A stretch of DNA of 38,801 nt, taken from NCBI GenBank assembly GCA_947570265.1, contig CANOUR010000014.1, positions 1 through 38,801 on the forward strand, written 5' to 3'. Position numbers and translations under genes: made by a program. This DNA comes from an uncultured Bacteroidales bacterium. GTDB lineage: Bacteria > Bacteroidota > Bacteroidia > Bacteroidales > Muribaculaceae. Position 1 is the stretch's first letter. Each line of letters begins with the position of its first letter. Below, in pieces: positions 14,626 to 23,665 of this stretch. The notes below the pieces were generated by a model. The model was not told where the DNA came from and ran no database searches. It saw only the letters and a program-made list of their open reading frames with translations.

Positions 14626-15888
14626 TTATCTGATTTTGAGTGTCACAAATGTCATTACGGCCAGAAATATACCAATGATCCAAAATCTGACCACTATCTT
14701 GGATTCGGGTATCGCCACACGAGGCGACTGTATAATGGCATCGACCGTGCCTGCCGGTTTCTGGAAATGATGATGGAGAGGCGTCATCTTGAACACACGC
14801 CGCCCCTGGCCATAGCGCTGCTTGGTGATCTTGAACCATGCCACCTGCACCATCACCGACACATCCTCGATGAAATATATGGCACACAAAAGAGGCAGAA
14901 GCAGCTCCTTGCGTGTGAGCAGCGCGAAGACCGCCACGATGCCGCCGATCGTAAGCGAACCGGTGTCGCCCATAAACACCTGTGCCGGAAATGCATTATA
15001 CCACAAGAACCCGACCAGAGCGCCGATAAAGGCCGACATAAACACCACAAGTTCCTCGCTGCCCGGAATATACATTATGTTGAGATACGAGGAATAGATG
15101 ATATTGCCACCAAGATAGGCCATGATGGCGAGCGCCACACAGATGATGGCCGACGTGCCAGTGCATAGCCCATCGAGCCCATCGGTGAGGTTGGCTCCGT
15201 TGCTCGTGGCCGTCACCACAAAAATGGCCACGAGAATAAATATCACCCATCCACCGGCCACGGCATTGTCTCCCAGCCAGCCGGTGAGCCAAGCATAGTC
15301 GAAGTTGTTTGATTTTACAAAGGGGATGGTCGTCTGCGCGGTCTTGACGTTTTCGGGCGTGTAGGTGATGACCGTCTCGGAGTTGACGGTGTCGAGTGTC
15401 TCGATGTTCTCGCGTATCACAATCTGCGGACTCGCATACATGGTCACACCCACGATAAGACCCAGACCCACCTGACCTACGATTTTGAAACGGCCGCTCA
15501 TGCCATCCTTGTTATGGCGCTTGATCTTCAGATAATCATCGAGAAACCCGAGAGTGCCGAGCCACACGACCGATATGATCATAAGCAGCATATAGACGCT
15601 CCTGAGATTGCCGAACAGCAGCAGAGGCACAAGAGTGGCGATGATGATGATCACACCGCCCATCGTAGGCGTGCCGGTCTTCTTCATCTGCCCTTCGAGA
15701 CCAAGATCGCGCACGATCTCGCCCACCTGCATCAGCTGTAGACGGTCGATGATCCTGCGGCCGAACACTATGGCGATGAACAGCGACAATATCAGGGCCG
15801 CACCCGAGCGGAACGTGATGTAGCTCATCAGGCGCGCTGCCGGAAACAAGCCGGTGTCGGAAAGATAATCAAACAGATGATAAAGCAT
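14626..15888 (-). CDS. mraY: Phospho-N-acetylmuramoyl-pentapeptide transferase MraY
   Basis: MraY transfers the muramyl-pentapeptide phosphate to undecaprenyl phosphate, making lipid I. The 420-residue integral membrane protein has the Mg-binding DDYLKIKRHNKDG region, the NLTDGLDGL motif, FMGDTGSL and the HHHF motif near the C-terminus (TPLHHHFQK). It is about 60 residues longer than the E. coli enzyme. The extra residues lie after ASPQIVIRENIE, as in other Bacteroidetes MraY proteins. It is adjacent to murD and 12 bp after murE. Confidence 0.96.
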   Translation of the reverse strand: MLYHLFDYLSDTGLFPAARLMSYITFRSGAALILSLFIAIVFGRRIIDRLQLMQVGEIVRDLGLEGQMKKTGTPTMGGVIIIIATLVPLLLFGNLRSVYMLLMIISVVWLGTLGFLDDYLKIKRHNKDGMSGRFKIVGQVGLGLIVGVTMYASPQIVIRENIETLDTVNSETVITYTPENVKTAQTTIPFVKSNNFDYAWLTGWLGDNAVAGGWVIFILVAIFVVTATSNGANLTDGLDGLCTGTSAIICVALAIMAYLGGNIIYSSYLNIMYIPGSEELVVFMSAFIGALVGFLWYNAFPAQVFMGDTGSLTIGGIVAVFALLTRKELLLPLLCAIYFIEDVSVMVQVAWFKITKQRYGQGRRVFKMTPLHHHFQKPAGTVDAIIQSPRVAIPESKIVVRFWIIGIFLAVMTFVTLKIR

Positions 15889-15900
15889 CGCCGGAGTGAA

Positions 15901-17367
15901 TTATGCGGGTGTTTCGTTCTTGAAAATATCGAGCACCACCTCGCGGTCGTCGAAATGATGTTTCACACCTTCGATCTCCTGATAGTCCTCATGACCTTTG
16001 CCGGCAATAAGTATCACATCGCCTGACGATGCCAGGGCTGCTGCTGTGCGTATGGCCTCGCGGCGGTCGACGATCGTGAGTGTGCGGGCGCGTGCCGAAG
16101 CGTCGAGTCCGGCTTCCATGTCGCTGAGTATGGCCGACGGATCTTCAAATCGCGGATTGTCGCTCGTGAGAATCACGCGGTCACTCAGCCGGGCTGCCTC
16201 AGCGGCCATGATCGGGCGTTTGCCTTTGTCGCGGTTGCCGCCCGCACCCACCACCGTGATCACTTTCGCATCACGTCCTTTCACTTCATGGATGGCATTG
16301 AGCACGTTGACAACGGCATCGGGAGTGTGGGCATAGTCTACGACTGCCACATATCCGCGGGGCGAACGTGCCGTCTGGAAACGTCCGGCCACAGGCACGA
16401 GTCTCGACATGTTGACGAGAACCTGCTCTACTGGCCAGCCCAAAAGCACCGACGCTCCATAGACAGCTGTGAGGTTATAGGCATTGAAACGCCCGGTGAA
16501 CATCGTCTCCACCTCTTTGCCGTTGAGGCTCAGAAGCGTGCCGTCGATGCGATCTTCCACAATGCGTCCGGTGAAGTCGGCTTCGCTGCGCAGCGAATAG
16601 GTGTAACGCTGTGCGGCGGTATTCTGCAGCATCACCATTCCCGACTTGTCGTCGATGTTGGTGAGCGCCCATGCCTCTGACGGCAGATTATCGAAGAACG
16701 ATTTCTTGGCCTTGAGATAGTTGTCGAATGTCTTGTGATAGTCGAGATGGTCGCGGGTGATGTTGCTGAACACAGCTCCGGCGAATGTCAGCCCGGCAAT
16801 GCGGTGCTGGTCGGCGGCGTGCGAGCTCACCTCCATGGCGGCATAGGAACATCCCGCCTCCACCATCTGATGCAGAAGCGAGTTGATCGTCAGCGGATCG
16901 GGAGTGGTCTGCTCGGTGGGATATGGCGTGCCGTCGACATAGTTGCGCACGGTCGACAGCAACCCGGCCTTGTAGCCTGCCAGACGCGCCATCTCATAGA
17001 TCAGCGTGGCCGTGGTGGTCTTGCCGTTGGTACCGGTCACTCCCACGAGCTTGAGCTTGCGCGAGGGATTGTCATACCACTGCGACGCAAGCATGCCGAG
17101 CGCCACAGCCGAGTTTTCCACCTTAATATATGTGATCGTCGGATCGAGAAATTGTGGAAGCTGTTCACAGACGATAGCCGCCACACCCGTTGTCGACACC
17201 ACCGGAATGAAGCTGTGGCCGTCGACGGTGACACCGCGCACCGCCACGAAGAGCGCGCCGGCTTCGACACGCCGCGAATCGGGGGTGAGCATTGTGATCT
17301 CTATGTCGGTGTTGCCTATCAGCTCTTTGGGAGTGAGCGGGGCGATGAGTTGTGAGAGCTTTTTCAT
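15901..17367 (-). CDS. murE: UDP-MurNAc-tripeptide synthetase MurE (meso-DAP type)
   Basis: MurE adds the third residue of the stem peptide. The ATP P-loop TGTNGKTTT is at 111-119, and DNPR at 403-406 is the motif that selects meso-diaminopimelate over lysine, so this cell wall should be meso-DAP type. The 488-residue length is standard. YAHTPDAV (345-352) and [12 protein letters not shown] (374-385) mark the C-terminal domain. It starts 26 bp after the ftsI stop, one of the longer gaps inside the cluster. Confidence 0.97.
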   Translation of the reverse strand: MKKLSQLIAPLTPKELIGNTDIEITMLTPDSRRVEAGALFVAVRGVTVDGHSFIPVVSTTGVAAIVCEQLPQFLDPTITYIKVENSAVALGMLASQWYDNPSRKLKLVGVTGTNGKTTTATLIYEMARLAGYKAGLLSTVRNYVDGTPYPTEQTTPDPLTINSLLHQMVEAGCSYAAMEVSSHAADQHRIAGLTFAGAVFSNITRDHLDYHKTFDNYLKAKKSFFDNLPSEAWALTNIDDKSGMVMLQNTAAQRYTYSLRSEADFTGRIVEDRIDGTLLSLNGKEVETMFTGRFNAYNLTAVYGASVLLGWPVEQVLVNMSRLVPVAGRFQTARSPRGYVAVVDYAHTPDAVVNVLNAIHEVKGRDAKVITVVGAGGNRDKGKRPIMAAEAARLSDRVILTSDNPRFEDPSAILSDMEAGLDASARARTLTIVDRREAIRTAAALASSGDVILIAGKGHEDYQEIEGVKHHFDDREVVLDIFKNETPA

Positions 17368-17393
17368 ATGGCTTTACAGAAGTGATTGTTTGC

Positions 17394-19505
17394 TTAGTTG
17401 GATAATGTGAGGGTGACTCGTGTGCCGCGCGCGGCGTGTGTGCCGGGCGACGGACGCTGACTGCGCACGCTGCCCGAACCATTGATCGCCACATTGTATC
17501 CGGCATTCTCGAGTATGCTAACCGCCTCGCGGGCGCTCAGACCCGACACTGCGGGCACTGTGCCGGCAGGCGCGGCCACACGCGGAGCGCGGTATGAACG
17601 GTGGCCACCCCCTATGGCCAGCGCGGCGTGAAGCGCTTTCGCACGGTCGGGATTGATGGCCGATGCGTGATATGTGGGCACCTTTTCCCCGCCATTCACA
17701 CGGGTCTGCCCCATGCCTTCGCGATAGTCGCTGCTGTTGCCGAGCAGCCCCCGCGAATAGAGCTTCAGAGCGATGCCCTTCACAACCTCGCCGCTTGTCG
17801 ACGCCGCACCGAAAGCATTCTGACGTGGATTGGCCGTCAGCACAATACATGAATATTGCGGGTTATCAGCCGGGAAAAATCCGCAGAAGGCCAGTCGCTT
17901 TTTCGACGTGTTGTATGAACCGTTCTCGATCATGTAGCATGTGCCGGTTTTTCCGGCGATAGGCACCAGATCGCTGCGCAGACGGCGCGCCGTGCCATGG
18001 TCGCCCCACACTACCGATGTGAGCATCTTGCGCAAAAGCTCGGCATTTTTCTCGGAGCACACACGGTCGCGCACATATGTGACCGGCAACACCGAATCGG
18101 TCTGCGGCCCTATCAGGCGCTCGACAAGACGCGGACGCACATAGCGCCCGCCATTGGCTATGGCATTGTAGATCGACAGGGTGTAGAGCGGAGGAATCTC
18201 GGTGGCATAGCCATAGCACATGCGCGACAGGGCGATGCGTCCCGCACGGTCGTTAGGCACCGAGTCGATGCGCGGTGGCAGTTCTCCGGCTATGCCCGTA
18301 TGCATCGGTTCGAGAAAACCCATCTGCTTGAGACGCGCATAGAATCCTCCGGGATTATTGTCGTATTTGCGGGTAATGATCTTGGCCATGCCTATGTTGC
18401 TCGACCGCTCGATCACCTCGGCCACAGTGACAGCATCGACACCATGGGCATCCGTTATCGCCCGGCCACCGGCATAGGCCCACGAACGGCCTGTGGGTAT
18501 CACTTCCGACGGATTGCCGACAATGCCGTCCTCAAGCGCCACCATCATCGAGATGGTCTTCACCACAGAACCCGGCTCATAGCCGAGCACGGCCCGGTTC
18601 ATTCCCTCGATATATCCGTTGCCATGGGCATTTTTCTCGAGATTTGATATGGCCTTGATATCGCCGGTGGCAACATCCATCAGCACGGCCACACCCCAGT
18701 CGGCATCGCAAAATTCCAGCCGCTGGTTAAGCTCGTTCTCCACCACATCCTGAAGATTGATGTCGATCGTTGTGAGTATATCATATCCCGGCACCGGCGG
18801 CACTTCAGTCCACCGCACCATGTCGCGCGTCATCGCCACCTTGCGGGCCTCGCCGGGCACACCGTAGAGCAACGAGTCGAGCGCCTTCTCCAGACCCGAT
18901 ATGCCATGCACCTCCGAGCTTTCACGCGTCTCCCCCACTCCGCCGATGCTTCGGCGCGCCATATTGCCGTAGGGATTGACACGCCGCAGATAGTCCTCAA
19001 TGACAAGACCGTTGCGGTTGGGATTCTTCAGATTGAAAAACGGAAGGGTCTTGAACCACTGCAGCTGGGCATAGTTCATGTTGGTCATCACAGGAAACGC
19101 ACGCGGACGCTTGCTCTTCTCCTTGGTCATCGGTTCGAGCAGATACGATTTCCACTGCCGTGCCGTGCGGCGCGGAAACTTTGCCGCCAGGCTGTCGCAT
19201 ATGGCGTCGATCGTGTCGAGATACAGGCGCGAATTGAACTTCTCGCTGCGGAAGTCGATGCGCGCGGTGTAGAACCGAAGGTTGGCAGCGAGTATCGAAC
19301 CGTCCGACGCAAGTATGTTGCCTCGCTCGGGTGTCACTTTATAGAGCTGCCGCAGATCCTCACCAGCCTTGGCGTTCCATGCCTCGGCTGAAAACACGGT
19401 GGTGTCGACAAGCTTCCCGACAATGCGTGTCGACAGCGCGAGAATGGCCGCCACGATCAGACCGTAGCGAAACAATATGTTGGTGCGGTTGTCTCCTCGT
19501 TTCAT
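17394..19505 (-). CDS. ftsI: Septal transpeptidase FtsI (class B penicillin-binding protein with PASTA)
   Basis: This 703-residue protein cross-links septal peptidoglycan. It has a short cytoplasmic N-terminus, a membrane anchor at about 13-30, a PBP dimerisation domain and the transpeptidase domain with the nucleophile in S313-V-V-K316, SSN at 368-370 and KTG at 519-521. A single C-terminal PASTA domain (about 635-703) follows a linker, a form common in Bacteroidetes FtsI but not in E. coli. The ATG overlaps the stop of the ftsL-like gene by 4 bp. Confidence 0.95.
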   Translation of the reverse strand: MKRGDNRTNILFRYGLIVAAILALSTRIVGKLVDTTVFSAEAWNAKAGEDLRQLYKVTPERGNILASDGSILAANLRFYTARIDFRSEKFNSRLYLDTIDAICDSLAAKFPRRTARQWKSYLLEPMTKEKSKRPRAFPVMTNMNYAQLQWFKTLPFFNLKNPNRNGLVIEDYLRRVNPYGNMARRSIGGVGETRESSEVHGISGLEKALDSLLYGVPGEARKVAMTRDMVRWTEVPPVPGYDILTTIDINLQDVVENELNQRLEFCDADWGVAVLMDVATGDIKAISNLEKNAHGNGYIEGMNRAVLGYEPGSVVKTISMMVALEDGIVGNPSEVIPTGRSWAYAGGRAITDAHGVDAVTVAEVIERSSNIGMAKIITRKYDNNPGGFYARLKQMGFLEPMHTGIAGELPPRIDSVPNDRAGRIALSRMCYGYATEIPPLYTLSIYNAIANGGRYVRPRLVERLIGPQTDSVLPVTYVRDRVCSEKNAELLRKMLTSVVWGDHGTARRLRSDLVPIAGKTGTCYMIENGSYNTSKKRLAFCGFFPADNPQYSCIVLTANPRQNAFGAASTSGEVVKGIALKLYSRGLLGNSSDYREGMGQTRVNGGEKVPTYHASAINPDRAKALHAALAIGGGHRSYRAPRVAAPAGTVPAVSGLSAREAVSILENAGYNVAINGSGSVRSQRPSPGTHAARGTRVTLTLSN

Positions 19506-19858
19506 TTCTTATGCAGTTTGAACGGTGGACGCTCCGACACTTTCAGGCCAAGGTGCATCGAATCGACAAGCTGCTGCATCGACGATTCACACGTGCGGCC
19601 CATGTAGACACTCTTCACCCTCACGGCCTCGGCCTTGACGATCTCAAGCTCGCGGTTGAGCTTGTTGATCTGCTCCATGCGGGTCTGGCACACATATTTG
19701 CCGGTGATGTTGACCAGCACCAGCACAAGTATCACCAACACCGGCAACCAGTGGCGGGCAAAAAAGTCGATCGAGAGCACCTGCCCGCGAAACACACGTG
19801 TGATCGTGCGCTTAACCGTGGTCTGTTTTCCTGACGATGCCGTGCCTCCCATGGTCAA
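19502..19858 (-). CDS. ftsL: FtsL-like divisome membrane protein
   Basis: This 118-residue bitopic protein has a basic cytoplasmic segment, one transmembrane helix at about 36-56 and a periplasmic stretch from about 57 to 100 that looks like a coiled coil (regular hydrophobic spacing through INKLNRELEIVKAEAVRVKS). Its size, topology and position between rsmH and ftsI match the FtsL slot of Bacteroidetes dcw clusters, where FtsL joins FtsQ and a DivIC/FtsB partner. Sequence conservation in this family is poor, so the call rests mainly on context. It overlaps both neighbours by 4 bp (ATGA). Confidence 0.75.
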   Translation of the reverse strand: MTMGGTASSGKQTTVKRTITRVFRGQVLSIDFFARHWLPVLVILVLVLVNITGKYVCQTRMEQINKLNRELEIVKAEAVRVKSVYMGRTCESSMQQLVDSMHLGLKVSERPPFKLHKK

Positions 19859-20766
19859 ATCTCGATTTTTTCCGCCACACGCAGTTTGGCGCTGCGTGAG
19901 CGTGGATTACGTTGTATCTCTTCTTCGGAAGGCACTACAGGCTTATTGCCCACCGGACGCAGTGGCGACAGCCGCCGACCGAAAAAGTCCTGCTTCACTT
20001 CGCCGCCGAAATTACCTGACTTCATGAAATTCTTCACCAGCCTATCCTCAAGCGAATGATAGGTGATGATGGCCAGACGCCCCCCCGGACGCAACACATC
20101 GAGCGCCTGCGTCAGAAACGACCGTAGCGCACCAAGCTCGTCATTGACCTCGATGCGCAGCGCCTGAAACACCTGCGCCAGCTCTTTCTTCTCCTTTTTG
20201 GGAGAGATCATCGGACGTATCACATCGAGCAGCCTCTCGACTGTGTCGACCGGCGCCGCGGCGCGTGCATTCACAATCGCCGCCGCCATACGGCGCGCAT
20301 CATTCACCTCGCCATACAGACGCAGCAGATCGCGCAGACGCTCCTCATCATACGAGTTGACAATGTCGGCGGCGCTCACACGCGCCTGACGGTTCATGCG
20401 CATGTCGAGCGGGCCCTCCCAGCGGAATGAGAATCCGCGGCCGGCATCATCGAAATGATGAAACGACACTCCCAGATCGGCCAATATGCCATCGACACTG
20501 TCCACACCATAGTAGCGCAGGAAATTGCGCAGATAGCGGAAATTGCCCCACACTGCCGTAAATCGCCGATCGGAAAAGGCGCGGCGGATTGCATCACCGT
20601 CCTGATCAAACGAATACAGGTGGCCATCCTGACCCAGACACTCCACGATGGCACGGCTATGGCCGCCGCCGCCGAGAGTGGCGTCGACATACGTGCCGCC
20701 GGGATGCAGGTCAAGCGCCTCAAGCGACTGTGGCAACAGGGCTGGAATGTGGTAGACTTCTGACAC
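19855..20766 (-). CDS. rsmH: 16S rRNA (cytosine1402-N4)-methyltransferase RsmH
   Basis: RsmH methylates N4 of C1402 in the ribosomal P-site region using S-adenosylmethionine. The 303-residue protein carries the family SAM-binding motif DATLGGGGHSRAI (about 28-40), ILADLGVS-x-HH-x-D near 93-105, and RLAIITYHSLEDRLVK. The start is a GTG at 20766: the upstream frame has a stop and no ATG, and the first residues (VYHIPALLPQSLEAL) match the usual RsmH N-terminus. In most Bacteroidetes mraZ precedes this gene, but here the region upstream is only about 200 bp of AT-rich DNA before the start region of a plus-strand gene. Confidence 0.95.
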   Translation of the reverse strand: MSEVYHIPALLPQSLEALDLHPGGTYVDATLGGGGHSRAIVECLGQDGHLYSFDQDGDAIRRAFSDRRFTAVWGNFRYLRNFLRYYGVDSVDGILADLGVSFHHFDDAGRGFSFRWEGPLDMRMNRQARVSAADIVNSYDEERLRDLLRLYGEVNDARRMAAAIVNARAAAPVDTVERLLDVIRPMISPKKEKKELAQVFQALRIEVNDELGALRSFLTQALDVLRPGGRLAIITYHSLEDRLVKNFMKSGNFGGEVKQDFFGRRLSPLRPVGNKPVVPSEEEIQRNPRSRSAKLRVAEKIEI

Positions 20767-20816
20767 TTTATCGATGGTTTTTCGCGCGCCACTGACGGCC
20801 TCGCCTTATTAGGCCG

Positions 20817-20824
20817 TAAAGTTA
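20817..20824 (-). promoter_or_regulatory. Candidate -7 element for the dcw operon
   Basis: On the minus strand this reads TAACTTTA, one base off TAnnTTTG, about 50 bp before the rsmH GTG. No clear TTTG lies at the right distance upstream. It is the best candidate in the 197-bp region 20767-20963, which otherwise shows nothing. Confidence 0.35.
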
Positions 20825-21037
20825 CTGAAATTCACGCATAAATTTACGCTTGAAAACAGAAAAAATCAGCGAAAATACCCACCCTCATCGCAAATCACTG
20901 CAAATCAACGTATAGCAGCCACAAGACCCCAATTTTACAAATGCAAATCATACGTCCGCAATTATGTCATCCGCCAATAGCCTGCATGTCCCCGAAACTC
21001 ACACCGGCCTATCCCATGCAGACTGCGGCAAAATGAT

Positions 21038-21045
21038 TATCTTTG
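21038..21045 (+). promoter_or_regulatory. Candidate -7 element for the alpha-L-fucosidase
   Basis: TATCTTTG is a perfect TAnnTTTG, but it lies only 8 bp before the ATG at 21054, so the transcript would have almost no leader. No TTTG sits 18-21 bp upstream. It argues against any fucosidase start upstream of 21054. Confidence 0.4.
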
Positions 21046-21053
21046 GCACCGTT

Positions 21054-22403
21054 ATGAAGACGAGAGAGATTTTCACATCGCTGCTCATAGCAGCCTCCCT
21101 GCCATTCCAGCAGCATGCCGCGGCTGAGACCATGGCTGAGAAAGAGAGCCGCATGCAATGGTTCGCCGATGCCAAACTCGGCATCTTCATCCACTGGGGC
21201 ATATATTCCACCGGGCGCACATCCGAAAGCTGGGCGTTTCACAACGGACAGATCCCGATGGCCGACTACATGCAACAGGCCGGGGAGTTCACCGCCGACA
21301 ACTACGACCCCACCGGATGGGCACGGCTCATACGCGAAAGCGGCGCACGCTACACGGTGATCACCACAAAGCACCACGACGGTTTCGCACTGTGGGACAC
21401 CCGCGCCGGCGATGTGAGCGCCGTAAAGACCGGCGCGGCCCACCGCGACCTGATAGCCCCGTTTGCCGAAGCCGTCCGCGCCGAGGGGCTGAAACTCGGA
21501 TTCTACTACTCGCTGATCGACTGGCCTCGCGAAGACTACCCCGAAACCTACCGCGACAAACCACCGAAGTACGACATCACGGCCGAACCCGCCCGATGGC
21601 AACATTTTCTCGACTTCAACAACGCACAGCTCACCGAGCTGTGCTCGACATGGCACCCCGATCTCATATGGTTTGACGGCGACTGGGAACACTCAGCCGA
21701 AGAATGGAATGCACCCGCGATCGTGGATCTTCTGCGCCATCACAACCCACAGGTGATCATCAACTCCCGCATACAGGGACACGGCGACTACGCCACACCC
21801 GAACTGGGCGTACCCGTCACCCGACCCGACTCGCAATGGTGGGAGACATGCATGACCGTCAATGACTCATGGGGCTACCGCACCGACGATCACAACTACA
21901 AGCATCCTGTGACAGTGCTGCGCATGCTCGTCGACTGCATCAGCCTCGGCGGCAACCTGTTGCTCGACATAGGCCCGCGCGCCGACGGCTCGATCCCCGA
22001 CGAGGAAGTGGCGATACTCAAAACCCTCGGACGATGGACATCAAAGCACGCCGAAGCCATCTACGGCACACGCGCAGGCATTCCCGCCGGACACGTGCAG
22101 GGCTACACAAGCCTTAGCCACGACGGCACCACACTCTACATCTACCTGCCCTACCGACCCACCGGGCCGCTGGAAGTGAAAGGCCTGAAGAGCCGCGTCA
22201 GACGCGCACGCGTAGTGGGCGACGGCACCGAGCTCGACTGGCGCCTCTACAACGACATCTCATGGTCTGAAGTGCCGGGAGTGTATTATTTCGACATACC
22301 GCACAACGCGCTCGACCCCGAGATCACAGTCATAGCTCTCGAACTCGACAGCCCGGCCACACTCTATCGCGGAGCCGGTCAGGTCATCACTGCAAACGAA
22401 TGA
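21054..22403 (+). CDS. Secreted alpha-L-fucosidase (GH29)
   Basis: GH29 enzymes remove terminal alpha-linked L-fucose from glycans with retention of configuration. I start the gene at ATG 21054, which gives 449 residues with a signal peptide (MKTREIF, hydrophobic core, cleavage near AAA at 22-24); the open frame continues upstream to 20964 but lacks a sensible N-terminus. Family motifs are GIFIHWGIYS near residue 43, TTKHHDGFALWD near 104, FYYSLIDW near 150 and LIWFDGDWEH, where Asp208 is the expected nucleophile. The protein ends after the usual C-terminal beta domain. It lies just 12 bp from the convergent glpR stop with no visible terminator. It probably acts on mucin or diet fucosides in the periplasm or at the cell surface. 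Confidence 0.93.
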   Translation: MKTREIFTSLLIAASLPFQQHAAAETMAEKESRMQWFADAKLGIFIHWGIYSTGRTSESWAFHNGQIPMADYMQQAGEFTADNYDPTGWARLIRESGARYTVITTKHHDGFALWDTRAGDVSAVKTGAAHRDLIAPFAEAVRAEGLKLGFYYSLIDWPREDYPETYRDKPPKYDITAEPARWQHFLDFNNAQLTELCSTWHPDLIWFDGDWEHSAEEWNAPAIVDLLRHHNPQVIINSRIQGHGDYATPELGVPVTRPDSQWWETCMTVNDSWGYRTDDHNYKHPVTVLRMLVDCISLGGNLLLDIGPRADGSIPDEEVAILKTLGRWTSKHAEAIYGTRAGIPAGHVQGYTSLSHDGTTLYIYLPYRPTGPLEVKGLKSRVRRARVVGDGTELDWRLYNDISWSEVPGVYYFDIPHNALDPEITVIALELDSPATLYRGAGQVITANE

Positions 22404-22415
22404 ATCTCAGCGCGG

Positions 22416-23180
22416 TCAGTCGGCGATCATCACCTCTATCCCGCTCTCCTCGAGACGGCGGGCTGTCGACGACGATATGCCCGCATCGGTGATGATGATG
22501 TCGACCTCATCCATATCGGCGATCTTTGAAAATCCGCGCCGGTGAAATTTTGAACTGTCAGCCAACACGATCACCTTTTGTGCCGCACGCATCATCACCT
22601 TGTTCAGCTCAGCCTCGCGGATATCCGTTGTGGTGATACCATACTCAAGGTCTATGCCATCGACACCGAGATACAGTTTTGAGCACGCACAGTCGGCAAA
22701 CGGAGCCTTGGCATACTCTCCCACAACCGACTGGCTGCTGTGGCGCAACGTACCACCAAGCTGAATGATCTCCACAGCCTCGTTGGCCGACAATATCTCG
22801 CTCACACGCAGAGAAGCGCTCACAACCGTCAGACGATGAACCGGCTTGATGCAGCGCGCGAAAGCATGCACTGTCGTGCCCGATGCTACAATGATCGAAT
22901 CGTCACGCGTGATAAGCGACGCCCCCAGCGAACCGATCATCAGCTTCTCCTTCGGCATCAGCTTCTCCTTCTCGTTGACCGACCGGTTGTTTATATAGGG
23001 ATCCATCTTTATCGCATGTCCGTGACTGCGGTAGAGCTTTCCATCCTTCTCAAGCTCCGTGAGATCCTTGCGTATCGTCACTGCCGACACTTCGAGTATC
23101 TCGGCAAGTTCCGAAACCTGCACCCTTTCATGGCGCAGCAGATTGTCGAGGATTATTGCGTGGCGTTCTTCTTTGGTCAT
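22416..23180 (-). CDS. glpR: DeoR/GlpR-family transcriptional repressor
   Basis: This 254-residue regulator has the DeoR-type winged helix-turn-helix at residues 4-57 (ILDNLLRHERVQVSELAEILEVSAVTIRKDLTELEKDGKLYRSHG). The C-terminal DeoR sensor domain includes the D-SIIVASGTT phosphate-sugar pocket, YLGVDGID and VIVLADSSKFHRRGF. Family members sense phosphorylated sugars or polyols. Because it is divergent from glpABC, glycerol-3-phosphate is the likely effector and the glp genes the likely targets; this is inference from position. The divergent region contains a 10-bp sequence that recurs upstream of the glpT promoter. Confidence 0.85.
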   Translation of the reverse strand: MTKEERHAIILDNLLRHERVQVSELAEILEVSAVTIRKDLTELEKDGKLYRSHGHAIKMDPYINNRSVNEKEKLMPKEKLMIGSLGASLITRDDSIIVASGTTVHAFARCIKPVHRLTVVSASLRVSEILSANEAVEIIQLGGTLRHSSQSVVGEYAKAPFADCACSKLYLGVDGIDLEYGITTTDIREAELNKVMMRAAQKVIVLADSSKFHRRGFSKIADMDEVDIIITDAGISSSTARRLEESGIEVMIAD

Positions 23181-23267
23181 GAATCTAAGTGGGGGTGTTG
23201 GCGTGTGCTAAGTCACAGATCGTTTTTTCTTGAACTGTCACCTATTCTTAATATTTATTATCTCCGG

Positions 23268-23275
23268 CAAATTTA
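23268..23275 (-). promoter_or_regulatory. Candidate -7 element for glpR
   Basis: On the minus strand this reads TAAATTTG, a match to TAnnTTTG, 88 bp before the glpR ATG. No clear TTTG is at the -33 position. The shared motif CATTCGGCAT (23288-23297) falls just upstream, where a bound repressor would block this promoter. Confidence 0.4.
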
Positions 23276-23287
23276 ACTATTTTTTTT

Positions 23288-23297
23288 CATTCGGCAT
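23288..23297. promoter_or_regulatory. Candidate GlpR operator (glpR/glpA region)
   Basis: CATTCGGCAT occurs here and again at 27906-27915 just ahead of the glpT promoter. Here it lies inside a short inverted repeat (TCAT-TCGGC-ATGA, 23287-23299). Recurrence at two promoters of the same pathway suggests a regulator site; this is inference. Confidence 0.35.
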
Positions 23298-23366
23298 GAT
23301 ACAACGCATCACATATCGGGTTCTGATCGAAATCCGTTTTATTTGAATAATTTTTATAATATTTCT

Positions 23367-23398
23367 TTTGGAAATTAAAAAGAATATAAATACTTTTG
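23367..23398 (+). promoter_or_regulatory. Promoter of glpABC
   Basis: TTTG (23367-23370), a 20-bp spacer and TACTTTTG (23391-23398) match the Bacteroidetes promoter. The predicted start of transcription, near 23404, leaves a leader of about 260 nt before glpA. Confidence 0.6.
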
Positions 23399-23404
23399 TT
23401 GCGA

Positions 23405-23665
23405 AATGCCTTGCCGACCAAACGAAACACACCCGCATTCCGAGGCAAAACCGTCTGAACCGGTCTCGCACTTCATTGTTATTATCCATTGAGGGACTGT
23501 CGCCCTGCCGCGCGTCTTACACCGAGTCTCAGCGCCGCCCCCCGCACCATGAGAAGCTGACACATACCATCCTGTCAACCTCCGCCACATAACAACATAA
23601 CCGTCAACCGACAACATCATACGCACATACCATAAACATCTCCTCCACTACATCCCAAACGGCCC
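23405..23665 (+). promoter_or_regulatory. Long leader of glpA, C-rich and G-poor at its 3' end
   Basis: No convincing gene lies between the glpA promoter and its ATG. From 23561 to 23665 my hand count gives 44 C and only 7 G in 105 bases, with little pairing potential, which resembles a Rho loading (rut) region. A 74-codon frame (23368-23592) crosses the leader but begins before the predicted transcript start and has no recognisable product. Confidence 0.35.

Noticed and set aside
20964..21053. Upstream extension of the fucosidase frame
   Set aside because: It lacks a signal peptide at its start, while ATG 21054 gives one directly and a -7 element precedes it.
23368..23592. 74-codon plus-strand frame in the glpA leader
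   Set aside because: It begins before the predicted transcription start and has no recognisable composition or homology signature.
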